Made by a program: the position numbers and the translations under genes
NCBI GenBank assembly: GCA_027886785.1
Contig: JAPCJV010000161.1
Location: 1-5,359, forward strand
DNA length: 5,359 bases
DNA from: Nitrososphaerota archaeon
GTDB lineage: Archaea > Thermoproteota > Nitrososphaeria > Nitrososphaerales > CADDZS01
Direction of reading: 5' to 3'
The notes under the pieces: model-generated
What the model saw: the letters and a program-made list of their open reading frames with translations, nothing else
Told to the model about the DNA's origin: nothing
Database searches by the model: none
Shown here: positions 5,258-5,359 of the stretch, piece by piece
Position numbering within the stretch: position 1 is the first letter of the stretch
Layout of the letters: every line of letters begins with the position of its first letter

Positions 5258-5344
5258 TGGGCGTGGGCGGATTTGAACCACCGATTCCCGTTCCACCTTT
5301 GTCTGTGTGAGAGCGGTGTCTTAGACCAGCTGGACCACACGCCC
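5258..5344 (-). tRNA. tRNA-Val(CAC) gene with a probable 12-nt intron, no encoded CCA
   Basis: The minus strand folds as a tRNA. The acceptor stem GGGCGTG pairs with CACGCCC (seven bp) and A73 is the discriminator. Bases 8-9 are TG. The D arm has GTCC/AGAC with a C13-A22 mismatch, and A14, G18, G19 and A21. The T arm GGTGG-TTCAAAT-CCGCC has one G-U pair. G15 and C48 can form the Levitt pair. The anticodon region reads CCGCT-CT-CAC-AC, with U33 followed by CAC, which reads GUG (Val). The gene is 87 bases, 12 more than expected. Removing 5291-5302 gives CCGCT/AGCGG, a perfect anticodon stem, and a 75-nt tRNA close to other archaeal valine tRNAs. The next bases after A73 are CTT, so CCA must be added. 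The promoter lies beyond the window edge. Confidence 0.88.
5291..5302 (-). other. Probable 12-nt tRNA intron between positions 40 and 41 (anticodon stem, 3' side)
   Basis: The minus-strand sequence ACAAAGGTGGAA interrupts the 3' strand of the anticodon stem after AG (39-40) and before CGG (41-43). Excision here is the only 12-base deletion I found that leaves a mismatch-free stem; cutting at the canonical 37/38 site leaves a C30-A40 mismatch. A relaxed bulge-helix-loop could form from CAC of the anticodon loop with GTG of the intron, with bulges around both junctions. The exact ends are inferred, not shown. Confidence 0.6.
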
Positions 5345-5359
5345 TAGACTCTGAAAAAC

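Noticed and set aside
5258..5344. The 87-base tRNA gene as a class II tRNA (Ser or Leu) with a long variable arm.
   Set aside because: The D arm, the GGGCGTG acceptor stem and the CT-CAC-AC loop match archaeal tRNA-Val, the surplus bases do not form a variable-arm stem, and deleting 12 bases restores a perfect class I fold.
1..5359. Insertion sequence, CRISPR, toxin-antitoxin, integrase or attachment site at the tRNA.
   Set aside because: No transposase, integrase or terminal repeats, no spaced direct repeats, and no partial copy of the tRNA 3' end elsewhere in the window.

Overview
The window looks like a chromosomal stretch from an archaeon of the TACK group, most likely Nitrososphaerota (Thaumarchaeota) or a close relative. 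It holds an archaeal-type NMN adenylyltransferase (NadM), a 20S proteasome beta subunit of the crenarchaeal/thaumarchaeal beta-1 kind, an RNA 3'-phosphate cyclase of archaeal type, a tRNA gene with no encoded CCA that appears to contain a short intron, TATA-like boxes about 26-30 bases before start codons, almost no Shine-Dalgarno sites, and a small protein resembling a family I associate with Thaumarchaeota. Base composition is moderate and even across the window. I see no sign of a mobile element, phage or CRISPR array.

Layout: three genes run leftwards from about 1140 to the left edge: nadM, a small conserved protein of unknown function, and the first 57 codons of a class V (alanine-glyoxylate/serine-pyruvate type) aminotransferase. 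A divergent promoter region (1141-1242) separates them from four rightward genes: rtcA (RNA 3'-terminal phosphate cyclase), psmB (a proteasome beta subunit lacking the catalytic Thr1), an A-type iron-sulfur carrier (HesB/IscA family), and a methylmalonyl-CoA epimerase. The epimerase converges, with nine bases between the stops, on a leftward gene for a cytoplasmic type I phosphodiesterase/nucleotide pyrophosphatase-like protein. Upstream of that, at the right edge and also leftward, lies a tRNA-Val(CAC) gene with a probable 12-nt intron at the unusual position 40/41.

The genes are mostly housekeeping and do not form one pathway: NAD synthesis, RNA end processing, protein turnover, Fe-S assembly, and propionyl/methylmalonyl-CoA metabolism (part of the 3-hydroxypropionate/4-hydroxybutyrate carbon cycle in related archaea). 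The points most worth a second look are the tRNA intron, the Thr1-to-Ala change in PsmB, the repeated use of TTG starts with a TATA-like box close upstream (suggesting leaderless mRNAs), and an inverted repeat flanking the iron-sulfur carrier promoter. I found no convincing new multi-gene system.
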